A stretch of DNA of 64,000 nt from Schaalia sp. Marseille-Q2122 (GCF_903645355.1 NZ_CAHJXR010000002.1:1-64000), one strand, 5' to 3'; shown: positions 33,603 to 43,433, counted from the stretch's first letter. Numbers and translations are program-made. Notes: generated by a model not told the origin, from the letters alone.

Positions 33603-35966
33603 ATGATGGAAGGCCCCGAGATCATCGCAGCAGAAGCGATTATCGACAATGGCCGTTTCGGCAAGCGCGTCGTGCGCTTCGAAACCGGCCGCCTGGCCAA
33701 GCAAGCCGCAGGTAGCGCCATGGCCTACCTTGACGACGAAACCGCGATCCTGTCTGCCACCACCGTTGGTAAGCAGCCCAAGGATCAATTCGACTTCTTC
33801 CCCCTGACAGTTGACGTTGAAGAGCGCTCCTACGCAGCAGGCCGGATCCCCGGCTCCTTCTTCCGTCGCGAAGGCCGCCCCGGCACCGAGGCCATCCTCG
33901 CTGCCCGCCTCATCGACCGCCCCCTGCGCCCCGGCTTCGTGAAGGGCCTGCGCAACGAGGTTCAGGTTGTCGAAACCGTGCTCGCCGCACACCCTGACGA
34001 CGCCTACGACGTCCTCGCCATCAACGCCGCCTCCATGTCCACCCAGATCGCCGGCCTGCCCTTCACCGGCCCCATCGGCGGCACCCGCTTGGCCCTCATT
34101 GACGGCCAGTGGGTGGCATTCCCTCGCTGGTCTGAACTGGAGCGCTCCGTCTTCAACATCGTCGTCGCCGGCCGCATCGTGGTTGCCGAAGACGGCAGCG
34201 AAGACGTCGCCATCATGATGGTCGAGGCCGGCGGCGGCGAAAACCAGTGGGATCTCATCGCCGCTGGCGCCACCGCACCCACCGAAGACGTGGTCGCTGA
34301 CGGCCTCGAAGCCGCCAAGCCCTTCATCCGCGTCCTGTGCGAAGCCCAGCTTGAGGTCGCCAAGACCGCCTCGAAGGAAACCGTTGAATTCCCCCTGTTC
34401 TTCGACTACTCCGACGAACAGTACGCAGCTGTTGAAAAGTGGGTGGGCGACAAGCTCGCCGCCGCACTGCTCACCGAGGGTAAGAAGGCCCGCGAAGAGG
34501 CCGTTGACGCCGTGCGCGCCGACATGCTTGACGCCCTTGCTGAAGAGCACCCCGAGGCCGAAAAGGAACTCAAGGCAGCCTTCCGCTCCCTCGAGAAGTA
34601 CACCATCCGCCAGCGCACCCTGCGTGAGGGCATCCGCCTTGACGGCCGTACCCCCACCCAGATCCGCTCCCTGGGCGCCGAGGTCGAGGTCCTGCCCCGC
34701 GTCCACGGCTCGGCCATCTTCGAGCGAGGCGAAACCCAGATCATGGGCGTGACCACCCTGGCCATGCTGCGCATGGAACAGCAGCTGGACAACCTCTCGC
34801 CGGTGACCGCCAAGCGCTACATGCACCAGTACAACTTCCCGCCCTTCTCCACCGGTGAAACCGGCCGCGTGGGTTCGCCCAAGCGCCGCGAGATCGGCCA
34901 CGGCGACCTGGCAGAGCGCGCCCTCAAGCCCGTCCTGCCCAGCCGCGAGGATTTCCCCTACGCCATCCGTCAGGTTTCCGAGGCTCTGGGCTCCAACGGT
35001 TCGACCTCGATGGGCTCTGTCTGCGCCTCCACCCTGTCCCTGCTCCAGGCCGGCGTGCCCCTGCGCGCCCCCGTGGCCGGCATTGCCATGGGTCTGATGA
35101 CCGGCGAGGTTGACGGCGAAACCAAGTCCGTCACCCTCACCGACATCCTCGGCGCTGAAGACGGCTTCGGCGACATGGACTTCAAGGTCGCTGGCACCGC
35201 TGAGTTCATCACCGCCCTGCAGCTTGACACCAAGCTGGACGGTATCGACTCCCAGCTGCTGCGCGCCGCCCTCGCCCAGGCCCGCGACGCACGCCTGGCT
35301 ATCCTCAACGTCATCAACGACGCTATTGACGGCCCCGATGAGATGAGCCCCTACGCTCCTCGCATCATCACCGTCCAGGTGCCTGTTGACAAGATCGGCG
35401 AGGTCATCGGCCCCAAGGGCAAGATGATCAACCAGATCCAGGACGAAACCGGCGCTGACCTGACCATCGAGGACGACGGCACCGTCTACATTGCCGCCGT
35501 TGACGGCGCAGCCGCTGAGGCCGCCCGCGCCATGGTCAATCAGATCGCGAACCCCCAGATGCCTGAGGTTGGCGAGCGCTTCGTGGGCACGGTCGTCAAG
35601 ACCACCTCCTTCGGCGCTTTCGTCTCCCTGACCCCCGGCAAGGACGGCCTGCTGCACATCTCGCAGGTGCGTCGCCTGGTGGGTGGCAAGCGCGTGGAAT
35701 CCGTTGAGGACGTCCTAGCTGTCGGACAGCAGGTTGAGGTTGAGATCGCTGAGATCGGTGACCGCGGCAAGCTGTCCCTGCACGCTGTTGTTTCCGAGGA
35801 AATGGAAGCAGCTGCTCAGGAAGAAGCTGGCGAGGACGCTCCCCGTGAGCGCTCCGAGCGTGGCGAACGCTCCGAGGGCCGCCGCGATCGCGGCGAACGC
35901 CGCGAGCGTCGTCCCCGCACCCGCACTCGTCGCAAGCGCGAAGACGCTGACGAAGCAGGGGAGTGA
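33603..35966 (+). CDS. pnp: Polynucleotide phosphorylase
   Basis: A 787-residue PNPase that degrades RNA 3'-5' with phosphate. Two RNase PH domains ([19 protein letters not shown] start; second with [14 protein letters not shown] and [23 protein letters not shown]), then KH ([19 protein letters not shown]) and S1 ([17 protein letters not shown]). The tail is Arg/Glu-rich ([20 protein letters not shown]), probably for RNA or partner binding. ATG 33603 is 10 bases after GGAG; ATG 33567 is an alternative but gives an atypical head. Confidence 0.95.
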   Translation: MMEGPEIIAAEAIIDNGRFGKRVVRFETGRLAKQAAGSAMAYLDDETAILSATTVGKQPKDQFDFFPLTVDVEERSYAAGRIPGSFFRREGRPGTEAILAARLIDRPLRPGFVKGLRNEVQVVETVLAAHPDDAYDVLAINAASMSTQIAGLPFTGPIGGTRLALIDGQWVAFPRWSELERSVFNIVVAGRIVVAEDGSEDVAIMMVEAGGGENQWDLIAAGATAPTEDVVADGLEAAKPFIRVLCEAQLEVAKTASKETVEFPLFFDYSDEQYAAVEKWVGDKLAAALLTEGKKAREEAVDAVRADMLDALAEEHPEAEKELKAAFRSLEKYTIRQRTLREGIRLDGRTPTQIRSLGAEVEVLPRVHGSAIFERGETQIMGVTTLAMLRMEQQLDNLSPVTAKRYMHQYNFPPFSTGETGRVGSPKRREIGHGDLAERALKPVLPSREDFPYAIRQVSEALGSNGSTSMGSVCASTLSLLQAGVPLRAPVAGIAMGLMTGEVDGETKSVTLTDILGAEDGFGDMDFKVAGTAEFITALQLDTKLDGIDSQLLRAALAQARDARLAILNVINDAIDGPDEMSPYAPRIITVQVPVDKIGEVIGPKGKMINQIQDETGADLTIEDDGTVYIAAVDGAAAEAARAMVNQIANPQMPEVGERFVGTVVKTTSFGAFVSLTPGKDGLLHISQVRRLVGGKRVESVEDVLAVGQQVEVEIAEIGDRGKLSLHAVVSEEMEAAAQEEAGEDAPRERSERGERSEGRRDRGERRERRPRTRTRRKREDADEAGE

Positions 35967-36034
35967 GACTTCCGACTTCCTGTCTTAAGCGCGCACTGTT
36001 AAGGGTGCCTAAGACACGCATAGTCTGAAAGAGG

Positions 36035-36077
36035 GCCTGGGGTGGTGACTGCCAAGCAGTCACCACCCCAGGCTTTT
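36035..36077 (+). terminator. Rho-independent terminator of pnp
   Basis: A perfect 17-bp stem: GCCTGGGGTGGTGACTG (36035-36051) with 36057-36073, loop CCAAG, then TTTT. Strong terminator 68 bases after the pnp stop. Confidence 0.9.
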
Positions 36078-36880
36078 GCTGCTCCTGAGCGCTTTGGTGC
36101 GCCTGAGCGCTGTTGGTATGGGGTATGCCCCCTACCGAAGGCGCTGTGCCGTACCAATGGCACTGAGTCGGTCCAGTACCTTGGCGCTGAGGTGTACCAA
36201 TGCCCAGGCCCTGTGCCTGCCCGGGCGCTTTGGTGTGCCTGGGCGCTGTTGGTGCGCCTGGGCGCTGTTGGTATGGGGTATGCCCCCTACCGAAGGCGCT
36301 GTGCCGTACCAATGGCACTGAGTCGGTCCAGTACCTTGGCGCTGAGGTGTACCAATGCCCAGGCCCTGTACTTACTCGGGGCTATTGTTATGCCCAGGCT
36401 CTGTGCTTGCCTGGGCGCTTTGGTGTGCCTGGGCGTCGTTGGTGTGCCTGGGCGCTGTTGGTATGGGGTATGCCCCCTACCGGAGGCGCTGTGCCGTAGC
36501 AATGGCGCTGAGGTGTAGCAATGCCCAGGCCCTGTGCTTACTCGGGGCTATTGTTATGCCCAGGCCCTGTGCCGTACCAATACTGCTGAGGTGTAGCAAT
36601 GCCCAGGCCCTGTGCCTGCCCGGGCGCTTTGGTGCGCCTGGGCGCTGTTGGTATGGGGTATGCCCCCTACCGAAGGCGCTGTGCCGTACCAATGCCGCTG
36701 AGGTGTAGCAATGCCCAGGCGCTATGCTTGCCCGGGCGCTGTTGGTGTGCCTGGGCGCTGTTGGTATGGGGTATGCCCCCTACCGGAGGCGCTGTGCCGT
36801 ACCAATGCTGCTGAGGTATACCAATGCTGCTACGCCGTACCAATGCTGCTACGCCGTACCAATGCTGCTGCGAGCCAGAA
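36078..36880. repeat. Intergenic repeat array 1
   Basis: About 800 bp of interleaved repeats without a credible gene. The largest unit, GTTGGTATGGGGTATGCCCC followed by CTACCG[A/G]AGGCGCTGTGCCGTA, occurs five times, starting at 36112, 36267, 36457, 36647 and 36760 (spacings 155, 190, 190 and 113). Between copies lie GGTGTA[C/G]CAATGCCCAGG and [GC]CTGGGCGCT units. TTGGTA and TACCAA recur as facing arms, so transcripts would fold. The array ends in three copies of GCCGTACCAATGCTGCT-like units. Several long frames cross it, but they are products of the repeat. Confidence 0.9.
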
Positions 36881-37022
36881 ATAGCGACCATCCGCAGGAG
36901 GTAACGGACGAAAGGCTGGTGTCGTGTGCCGAGGAATGGGCAGGTAAATCTGTACCGTAGATGGCGCTGAACTGCGTAAAAGGTTAGGCTAGGACAAAAG
37001 CTATCAAAGAAGAGGCAAAGTC

Positions 37023-37541
37023 ATGGCAGCAGAACAAGGCGCCCCCAAAGCAGTAGTCGCAACCCTGAGCGTCATCCTCGGTGTCGTCGTCGGTGTCGTT
37101 GGCACCTACGCAGTGATGAGCGCCTGGAACCTGACGCCACACACCGGTGCTGAACCCTCCATGCCCGACGATGTTGTTGCCTGCACACAGATCGGCGCCC
37201 AAGGCGGCATCAATATTGCCCTGCCCACCAAGGAAATCACCCCCGGCTCCAAGGCTCGTCTCACCGTGGACGATGGAAGTGGGACCCTCCTCTCCGCAGA
37301 AATTACAACGGCCGCTAATGACAGCGGCCAGGACTACCTCTTCCTGCCCGTCGACTACGGCTACGAGGTCGACCTCGCCGTTACCCTCACCTACACCAAC
37401 GCCCAAGGGCAGGAAACCACCCTCACGGCCAAGGGCCAGCCCGTCCTCGTTGAACCCAACGGACCCGAATGCCCACCCCACGTCTACCAGCTCAACCTCG
37501 ATGTCAAGGACGGCGCCCTACTCCCCAGCACAGAAGAATAA
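37023..37541 (+). CDS. Membrane-anchored protein, paralog of next gene
   Basis: A 172-residue protein with one N-terminal membrane helix (residues ~12-34, VVATLSVILGVVVGVVGTYAV) and an extracellular beta-rich domain (GGINIALPTKEITPGSKARLTVDDG, FLPVDYGYEVDLAVTLTY), ending VYQLNLDVKDGALLPS. AAGAGGCAAAG precedes ATG 37023. Two Cys flank the domain. The next gene has the same layout, so the pair arose by duplication. Family not recognised. Confidence 0.75.
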   Translation: MAAEQGAPKAVVATLSVILGVVVGVVGTYAVMSAWNLTPHTGAEPSMPDDVVACTQIGAQGGINIALPTKEITPGSKARLTVDDGSGTLLSAEITTAANDSGQDYLFLPVDYGYEVDLAVTLTYTNAQGQETTLTAKGQPVLVEPNGPECPPHVYQLNLDVKDGALLPSTEE

Positions 37542-37641
37542 AACCCAAAATAACGACTGTGGATTCCCCTCTATGACGCTTTAAAGCGAGTTAGGCTTTA
37601 CAGGAAAATTCGTTGAGGCGCACATAGAGGAGGGGAGTTTA

Positions 37642-38169
37642 ATGGGTGCTGAGGTAAAACGGGGCCCACTTCACTCTCGGGGATTCATCGCAACCATGAG
37701 CGCCTTGCTGGGCGTAATCGTCGGTGCTGCAAGTCTCTTTTATGTCGTGGACACATGGGGACTACCCCGTTTCCTCATGGAACGAAGCAGCCAGTATGAC
37801 GGCACGCCAGAGTGTTCTTTGGCTCCCATGCAAGGAGGCATCACTGTCCGCTTCCCTCTCGATGATGTCCTTATGAGAACCACGGCCACGATCTATGTCA
37901 ACACTGGCAATGACGAGGTCTACACGGCCTCAGCCTCAATACAGGAAGGGCATGACGGTAAATTCTGCCTCTCACTACCGCTGGACTACGACCTCGAATC
38001 TGCCATACGAGTCAAACTGGTTTATCAGCGGCGTGCTGGTGGAGAGGCAAGTTTCACGCGTTTTGTGCCCCTCCGGCCAACAATCTCGGAAGCAACGGGA
38101 GACGCAGTCGTTTATCGGGCAGACCTTGATCTTGTCAATGGCCGCCTGATCCCGCGTAGTGACAGATAG
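37642..38169 (+). CDS. Membrane-anchored protein, paralog of previous gene
   Basis: A 175-residue relative of the preceding protein: same N-terminal helix (FIATMSALLGVIVGAASLFYV), a CSLAPMQGGITVRFPLDDV start to the outer domain, LSLPLDYDLESAIRVKLVY, and a YRADLDLVNGRLIP end matching YQLNLDVKDGALLP. GAGGAGGGGAG precedes ATG 37642. The 100-base gap between the two has a lower GC content and may hold a promoter. Confidence 0.75.
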   Translation: MGAEVKRGPLHSRGFIATMSALLGVIVGAASLFYVVDTWGLPRFLMERSSQYDGTPECSLAPMQGGITVRFPLDDVLMRTTATIYVNTGNDEVYTASASIQEGHDGKFCLSLPLDYDLESAIRVKLVYQRRAGGEASFTRFVPLRPTISEATGDAVVYRADLDLVNGRLIPRSDR

Positions 38170-38206
38170 AGCACCGCAGCTACCGAGCGCAGTAAACTCA
38201 TGGGGA

Positions 38207-39610
38207 ATGCCCCCACTCCATGAGGAACCTCCATTGAGCTCACCCTTCATTGAACTGCCGCTCTTCGACGAAACACCGGCCTCGCCTAGCGGCACCACCC
38301 ACCCCGCAGCGATGAGCTTCGCCGACGGCGACACCACCGTCACCCGCACCATCCTCCCCTCCGGCGTGCGCATTATCAGCCAAGAAGTGCCCGCCACACG
38401 CTCGGTTGGTGTGAGCATGTGGGTGCCCGTGGGCTCCAGGGACGAACTTCCGCAGCACGCGGGCTCCACCCACTTCCTCGAACACCTCCTCTTCAAAGGC
38501 ACCGCGAAGCGCAGCGCCCTCGACATCGCCTCCGCTTTCGACGGTGTGGGCGGTGAGTCAAACGCGGGCACCGGCAAGGAAACCACCGACTACTGGGCGC
38601 GCGTCCTCGACGCAGACCTGCCCATGGCCGTGGAAACCCTCACCGACATGGTGACCGGCTCCCTCCTTGCGCCCGAAGCCTTCGAAACCGAACGCGGCGT
38701 CATCCTCGGCGAACTCGCCATGTCAGAAGACAGCCCCACCGAGGTCGTCCACGAAGCCTTCCAACTCGCCATCCATGGCGACACCCCCCTGGGACGCCCC
38801 ATCGGTGGAACCAGCGACATTATCCGAGCCGTCCAGCGCGACGACGTGTGGGACCACTACCACACCCACTACGCGCCCAATAACCTCGTCGTCGCAGCCG
38901 CTGGCAACGTCAACCACGACGCCCTCGTCGACAAGGTCATCGAAGAGCTCGAAAAGTCCCCCTGGACGGAGGCCATGAAGGACTACTCCGTCCCCCGACC
39001 CAGGCGCAGCACCGACAGCGCCCAGGCAACCTACCGTGACCCCAATGAAGGCCCCGACGCTGGCGACATCATCCGCTACCGGGACGTCGAACAGGCCCAC
39101 ATTGTTATCGGCGCCCCCTCCATGCGAGTCGGCGACGAACGCCGCCCCGTCATGTCCGTGCTCCTCTCGGTTCTGGGTGGCTCCATGTCCTCGCGCCTCT
39201 TCCAAGAAGTCCGCGAAAAACGAGGCCTGGCCTACTCCACCTACGCCTTCGACTCTGCCTACTCCGAAGCCGGAGCCTTCGGCATGTACGCCGGAACCTC
39301 CCCCGCGAAGCTGGCTGAAGTCGAGCGCATTATGACCGACCAACTCCACCTGCTCGCCGCCGACGGCCCCACCGAGGAGGAACTGGTTCGCGTGCGCGGC
39401 CAACTGCGCGGCGGCCTCGCCCTCGGCCTAGAGGACAACTGGTCACGCATGTCGCGCGTGGGACGCTCCGAAATCCAAGGCCGCTACCTGACCGTCGGCG
39501 CAGCCCTGCAGCGCCTTGAGGCCGTCACCGCCGAACAGGTGCGCGAACTGGCCGCTGAGCTGGCCTCGCACGCCCTGCGCCGCGCCGTCGTCATGCCGAA
39601 AAACCGCTGA
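38207..39610 (+). CDS. M16 family zinc peptidase
   Basis: A 467-residue processing-peptidase-like protein. The inverted zinc motif HFLEH is at residues 89-93 (in GSTHFLEHLLFKGT) and the distal Glu lies in ERGVILGELAMSED. The C-terminal half is the inactive partner domain (REKRGLAYSTYAFDSAYSEAGAFGMYAGT). In many bacteria this gene sits near pnp and dapB, as here. The cytosolic substrate is unknown. The start is uncertain: ATG 38207 is chosen; GTG 38159 would overlap the upstream gene by 11 bases. Confidence 0.92.
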   Translation: MPPLHEEPPLSSPFIELPLFDETPASPSGTTHPAAMSFADGDTTVTRTILPSGVRIISQEVPATRSVGVSMWVPVGSRDELPQHAGSTHFLEHLLFKGTAKRSALDIASAFDGVGGESNAGTGKETTDYWARVLDADLPMAVETLTDMVTGSLLAPEAFETERGVILGELAMSEDSPTEVVHEAFQLAIHGDTPLGRPIGGTSDIIRAVQRDDVWDHYHTHYAPNNLVVAAAGNVNHDALVDKVIEELEKSPWTEAMKDYSVPRPRRSTDSAQATYRDPNEGPDAGDIIRYRDVEQAHIVIGAPSMRVGDERRPVMSVLLSVLGGSMSSRLFQEVREKRGLAYSTYAFDSAYSEAGAFGMYAGTSPAKLAEVERIMTDQLHLLAADGPTEEELVRVRGQLRGGLALGLEDNWSRMSRVGRSEIQGRYLTVGAALQRLEAVTAEQVRELAAELASHALRRAVVMPKNR

Positions 39611-39635
39611 ACGCGCCGCCTGACAGGAGACACCA

Positions 39636-40379
39636 ATGATTCAAGTTGCCGTGATCGGTGCCAATGGGCGCATGGGATCCACCGTTGTCGAGGCCGTCGC
39701 CGCTGCTTCCGACATGGAATGTGTCGCTCAGCTTGATGCTGACACCCCCATCACCGTCGAGAGCCTGGCAGGAGCGAGCGTCGCCGTTGACTTCACCGTC
39801 CCCTCCGTCACCGAAGGCAACGTTCACGCCCTCCTCGACGCCGGGGTGAATGTCGTCGTCGGCACCACCGGGTGGGACGAGGCGTCGCTGGCCCGCGTTC
39901 GTGAACACGCCTCTGACGCTGGCTGCAACGTCATTATCGCCCCTAACTTCGCGATCTCCGCCGTCCTCGCCATGCACTTCGCCGCCCTCGCCGCCCCCTA
40001 CTTTGAGAGCGCCGAAGTCATCGAACTCCACCACCCCAATAAGGTTGACGCCCCCTCGGGTACGGCCGTTGCCACCGCGCAAAAGATCGCCCGCGCCCGC
40101 GCCGAGGCCGACTGCGCACCCATGCCTGATGCTACGGGCTCTGACCCGCTGGGCGCGCGCGGCGGTGTGATCGAGGGCGTGCCCGTGCACGCCGTGCGCC
40201 TGCGCGGCCTGGTTGCCCACGAGGAGATCCTGCTCGGCAATGCCGGCGAGCAACTGACCATCCGCACCGACTGCTTTGATCGCATCTCCTTCATGCCCGG
40301 CGTTCTGCTGGCCGTGCGCTCCGTTGACCGCCTACCCGGGCTCACTGTCGGCCTCGACGCTGTGATGGGGCTGGTATGA
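39636..40379 (+). CDS. dapB: 4-hydroxy-tetrahydrodipicolinate reductase
   Basis: A 247-residue DapB, second committed step to diaminopimelate and lysine. Nucleotide-binding GANGRMG at residues 8-14, VGTTGWDE, IAPNFAISAVL and the substrate motif ELHHPNKVDAPSGTA are all present. AGGAG lies 7 bases before ATG 39636. Its stop overlaps the acetyltransferase start. Confidence 0.96.
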   Translation: MIQVAVIGANGRMGSTVVEAVAAASDMECVAQLDADTPITVESLAGASVAVDFTVPSVTEGNVHALLDAGVNVVVGTTGWDEASLARVREHASDAGCNVIIAPNFAISAVLAMHFAALAAPYFESAEVIELHHPNKVDAPSGTAVATAQKIARARAEADCAPMPDATGSDPLGARGGVIEGVPVHAVRLRGLVAHEEILLGNAGEQLTIRTDCFDRISFMPGVLLAVRSVDRLPGLTVGLDAVMGLV

Positions 40380-41014
40380 GCGAGAGCTGCTGCAACACCC
40401 ACGGCGCTGGGGAACACACCCACGATTCTTCTTCGGGCGCCGCGCCCGCAGGCACCGACCGCACCGTGCGCCCCGCCCGCCCCGAGGACGCCGAGGCTAT
40501 CGGAGCTATCCAACGGGCCGCCCTCGAAAGTCATATCGAGGCGGTACTCAATGCTGCACAAGCCGCCGAGAGCATGAGTGACGTCATCGCCGCTCTGCCT
40601 GATGCGCGCGCCTTCCAGGAACACTGGGCGCAAACTCTGACGGCGCCCGCACCTGAGGGGTGCCACACCCTCGTGGCCATCCACGGGCAAAGCGTTGGTG
40701 GCTTCATCTGCGCAATCCCCGGCGAGGAACTCCCCGAAATCCCCGACAAGCGCCCAGCCATCCCCGCAGGAACAGAGATCGTCGCCCTCGAGGTCAACGC
40801 CCACTTCCAGCGTTCAGGACACGGGTCGCGCCTGCTCAACGCCTTAGCTGAAACCTGCGGCGCGCCGAACCTGCGCATCTGGGTGGGGGCCGAGGACGAG
40901 GCGCGCGTGCGCTTCCTCCAAAGCGCGGGGTTCACCCCCTCTGGCCTGCGTCGGCAACTGCAAATGCCTGGAGCCGTCGCGGACGAGCATCTGTGGTGGA
41001 CGAGCCTGGCCTGA
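40376..41014 (+). CDS. GNAT family N-acetyltransferase
   Basis: A 212-residue protein. After a Cys/His/Ser-rich head of ~25 residues (SESCCNTHGAGEHTHD), the GNAT fold runs from TVRPARPEDAEAIG to the end, with IVALEVNAHFQRSGHGSRLLNAL holding the acetyl-CoA loop (Q-R-S-G-H-G) and FLQSAGFTPSG at the C-terminus. Substrate unknown. The start overlaps dapB by 4 bases, so it is co-translated with it. The CC...H.....H head could bind a metal, which is speculation. Confidence 0.85.
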   Translation: MSESCCNTHGAGEHTHDSSSGAAPAGTDRTVRPARPEDAEAIGAIQRAALESHIEAVLNAAQAAESMSDVIAALPDARAFQEHWAQTLTAPAPEGCHTLVAIHGQSVGGFICAIPGEELPEIPDKRPAIPAGTEIVALEVNAHFQRSGHGSRLLNALAETCGAPNLRIWVGAEDEARVRFLQSAGFTPSGLRRQLQMPGAVADEHLWWTSLA

Positions 41015-41039
41015 CGGTTCCTGCTAAAGGGGTGAGCGC

Positions 41040-41140
41040 GCGGCGCTGACGGTTGAGTGCTGACGGTTGAGCGCTGACGGTTGAGGGTTGGCAGGGCGGG
41101 CTAGCGGGTCAGGCTAGCGGGTCAGGCTGGGAGCTGGGAG
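41040..41140. repeat. Short tandem repeats before dapA
   Basis: Three copies of GCTGACGGTTGAG at 13-15-base spacing (41045-41085), then two copies of GGCTAGCGGGTCA (41098-41125) and GGGAGCTGGGAGGGCGGG-like sequence. The rest of the 307-base gap to dapA has no gene; TACAAT at 41269-41274 may be the dapA -10 box. Confidence 0.65.
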
Positions 41141-41321
41141 GGCGGGGCTGCGAGCGCGGGAGCCTCGCTGCAGCGGAGTAGCTGCAGGCTGACAGGGCGG
41201 CGCGCTGTATCTGGGTCGCACGTCCCGCTTGTGCGGATTCTGAAGGAAGCCTTCTCAAAAGTGGGCGCTACAATGTGGACAGCTGTGATCCTGCTCATGC
41301 TAGACGCCTAGGGTTGAGAGT

Positions 41322-42218
41322 ATGACAACACACGCTACTCGCACATTTGGCTCCCTCGCCCCCGCAATGGTCACTCCATTCACCGAAGACGGAGCACTGG
41401 ATGTTGAATCAGCCGTGCGTCTAGCACGAAAGCTTGTCCAGGACGGCTGTGACGCCATCCTCCTATCGGGCACAACCGGTGAATCGCCGACCACCCACCA
41501 GCCCGAGAAGAACGAGCTCACCGCAGCAGTCATCGAAGCTGTTGGCAAAGAGGTATTTGTCTTCTGTGGAGCCGGCTCCAACGACACGGCGCACGCCGTG
41601 CGCATTGCCCAAGGCGCCCAAGAAAACGGGGCCCATGGCCTGCTGGTTGTCACCCCCTATTACAATCGCCCCTCCCAAGAGGGCGTCCAAGCGCATGTTC
41701 GCGCTATTGCGGACGCTGTTGACCTGCCGATCATGCTCTACGACATTCCTGGGCGCACCGGCTTGGCTTTGAGTGATGAAACCATTGACCTGCTGGCACA
41801 CCACCCGCGCATTCACGCGCTCAAGGACGCCACCGGCAACGTTGCCCAGGGCGCTGAGCGTCTGCGTCGCACCGGGCTGGAATGGTACTCCGGCGATGAT
41901 GGGTTGAACCTGGCCTTCCTGGAAGCAGGAGGCTCTGGCTCTGTCTCTGTCGTCGCCCACGTCGCCGCACCCTACTACCGGCGGATGACTGATGCTTTCG
42001 ATAGGGGAGAGCTTGAGGAAGCACGCGAAATAATCCGCCAGGTCCAGCCCCTCGTTGATGCCATCATGGGCGGAGGGCAGGGGGCTGTTATGGCTAAGTG
42101 GGCTGTCTACCTGCAGGGAGCCATTGCCTCGCCCACTGTTCGCCTGCCACTTGTCGCGCCACATGACGACGAGATTGAGCGACTGTCTAATGCCATGAAG
42201 GCACTGGGGCTGCTTTAG
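41322..42218 (+). CDS. dapA: 4-hydroxy-tetrahydrodipicolinate synthase
   Basis: A 298-residue DapA, condensing pyruvate with aspartate semialdehyde at the branch to lysine. The Schiff-base Lys is residue 168 in ALKDATGN; GTTGESPT and TPYYNRPSQEG hold the other active-site residues (the Tyr pair and Thr). Start ATG 41322 gives the normal family N-terminus. It lies apart from dapB, with its own promoter likely. Confidence 0.95.
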   Translation: MTTHATRTFGSLAPAMVTPFTEDGALDVESAVRLARKLVQDGCDAILLSGTTGESPTTHQPEKNELTAAVIEAVGKEVFVFCGAGSNDTAHAVRIAQGAQENGAHGLLVVTPYYNRPSQEGVQAHVRAIADAVDLPIMLYDIPGRTGLALSDETIDLLAHHPRIHALKDATGNVAQGAERLRRTGLEWYSGDDGLNLAFLEAGGSGSVSVVAHVAAPYYRRMTDAFDRGELEEAREIIRQVQPLVDAIMGGGQGAVMAKWAVYLQGAIASPTVRLPLVAPHDDEIERLSNAMKALGLL

Positions 42219-42243
42219 CTTTTTTCTGGAGGGATCTCCTGCG

Positions 42244-42288
42244 AAAGCCGGTGGGAGGCCACACTAACGTGGCCTCCCACCGGCTTTT
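42244..42288. terminator. Bidirectional terminator
   Basis: AAAGCCGGTGGGAGGCCAC (42244-42262) pairs perfectly with 42269-42287 around ACTAAC. A on the left and T on the right make it work for dapA and for the convergent oxidoreductase gene. Confidence 0.92.
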
Positions 42289-42335
42289 GGATGCTCCGCC
42301 AGCGTGTGCTCCACGGTGGTGGGGCCATTTTGTTA

Positions 42336-42941
42336 TCAGGCTGGAGTGGAGGCAACGGTGAAACGTTGACGATTGTGTGTGGGGGTTTCCATCTCGTCCA
42401 CGATGGCGACGGCGAAATCTTGGGTAGAGACGTAGTCTCCGACAGGGGAATCTGCGCCGACGATATACTCCTCGCTTCGAGTGCCTGGAGCGATCTGTGG
42501 GGAAGGTGCTACCAGGGTCCAATTCAGCTCTGGGGAGGCGCTGCGATAGGCGTCATATACGCGTCCAAAAGCCAAGGCTTCGGGGCGGTATTCTTCGGGA
42601 AAACCAGGAAGATCAAGCAGGCGAGTTCCGTTGACCTCGAGCGCACCAGCACCTCCCACGACAATGAAGCGTCCAATGGGGGCAGAGGCAATGAGGGCCT
42701 CATGTGCACTGACAATGGCTTCGTAGTCATCGCGTCCTGGAATAGCGATCAGTGAGACATCGTGTGTGTCAATCGTATTGCGAACAGCGTCTGTGTTCTT
42801 AAAGTCGAGTACTTGGCCCTGAGCTTGGTCAATGGAGGAGCCTGAGCGTGACAGTGCGGTAACCTCGTGTCCGCGCATCAGAGCTTCCGTCGTCACGGCT
42901 GAACCTACCATTCCGGTAGCACCAAACACTGCGATTTTCAT
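42336..42941 (-). CDS. NAD(P)-binding epimerase/reductase, atypical SDR
   Basis: A 201-residue Rossmann protein. GATGMVG at residues 8-14 binds NAD(P); FIVVGGAGALEV and WTLVAPSPQI are typical of the small NmrA/YwnB-type group. No Tyr-Lys catalytic pair is evident. It is divergent from an HxlR regulator with a shared control region of about 105 bases, a common pairing for redox- or electrophile-responsive genes. Confidence 0.85.
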   Translation of the reverse strand: MKIAVFGATGMVGSAVTTEALMRGHEVTALSRSGSSIDQAQGQVLDFKNTDAVRNTIDTHDVSLIAIPGRDDYEAIVSAHEALIASAPIGRFIVVGGAGALEVNGTRLLDLPGFPEEYRPEALAFGRVYDAYRSASPELNWTLVAPSPQIAPGTRSEEYIVGADSPVGDYVSTQDFAVAIVDEMETPTHNRQRFTVASTPA

Positions 42942-42990
42942 GTCAGAAGCCTTTCGTTTGATGTGTCCGACATAAAAGACGGTATCATTG

Positions 42991-43004
42991 GGTAACTTAT
43001 TACC
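42991..43004. promoter_or_regulatory. Probable HxlR operator
   Basis: GGTAACTTATTACC is an inverted repeat (GGTAA, 4-base spacer, TTACC) in the gap between the divergent oxidoreductase and hxlR genes, 49 bases from the former and 42 from the latter. Placement and AT-rich half-sites suit an HxlR dimer; inferred. Confidence 0.6.
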
Positions 43005-43046
43005 TCAACGTAACCATTAGAGTGACTCTTGACACAGGAGGAGGCC

Positions 43047-43433
43047 ATGCAAACTGCGGACATTTTGAACTCCCATTGTCTTTCGCGCACCGTGCTGCGG
43101 CATCTCACCGACCGCTGGACGCCCTTCATTGTGACAGTCCTTGCTGACGCAACACCTCACCGTTTCACTGTGATCAAGCAGCGAATTCAAGGCATTTCAC
43201 CCAAGGTTCTCACCGAGACCTTGCGTTCGATGGAGAGGGATGGGCTTGTCGATCGCCAGGTGACGGCCTCCATTCCTCCGAAAGTCGAGTATCAACTGAC
43301 ACCGCTCGGGTTGAGTGTGGTGCCTCCCATTGAGGCGTTGCGTTTGTGGGCAGAGGAGCATCTTGAGGAGGTTGAGTCTCATCGTGCGCAATACGATGCG
43401 CGGTGTGCGGCCTCTGCTGATGGGGCCTCGTGA
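43047..43433 (+). CDS. HxlR family transcriptional regulator
   Basis: A 128-residue HxlR-type winged helix: HLTDRWTPFIVTVLADA, RFTVIKQRIQGISPKVLTETLRSMERDGLV and YQLTPLGLSV. ATG 43047 has GGAGGAGG upstream; an earlier ATG at 43029-type start would place that site inside the gene. The Cys at residue 11 (NSHCLSRTVL) sits where redox- or aldehyde-sensing members carry their reactive Cys. Likely controls the divergent SDR gene. Confidence 0.9.
   Translation: MQTADILNSHCLSRTVLRHLTDRWTPFIVTVLADATPHRFTVIKQRIQGISPKVLTETLRSMERDGLVDRQVTASIPPKVEYQLTPLGLSVVPPIEALRLWAEEHLEEVESHRAQYDARCAASADGAS

Noticed and set aside
33390-35657. Long antisense frame across pnp
   Set aside because: Product is a Gly/Asp/His-rich shadow of the pnp codons and pnp is unambiguous.
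36078-36880. CRISPR array
   Set aside because: Repeats are long and unevenly spaced, the spacers are themselves repeated, and no cas gene is near.
36042-36960. Several overlapping frames in all phases of repeat array 1
   Set aside because: All encode the same repeated YGVCPL/WALLV-type words; absence of stops follows from the repeat sequence.
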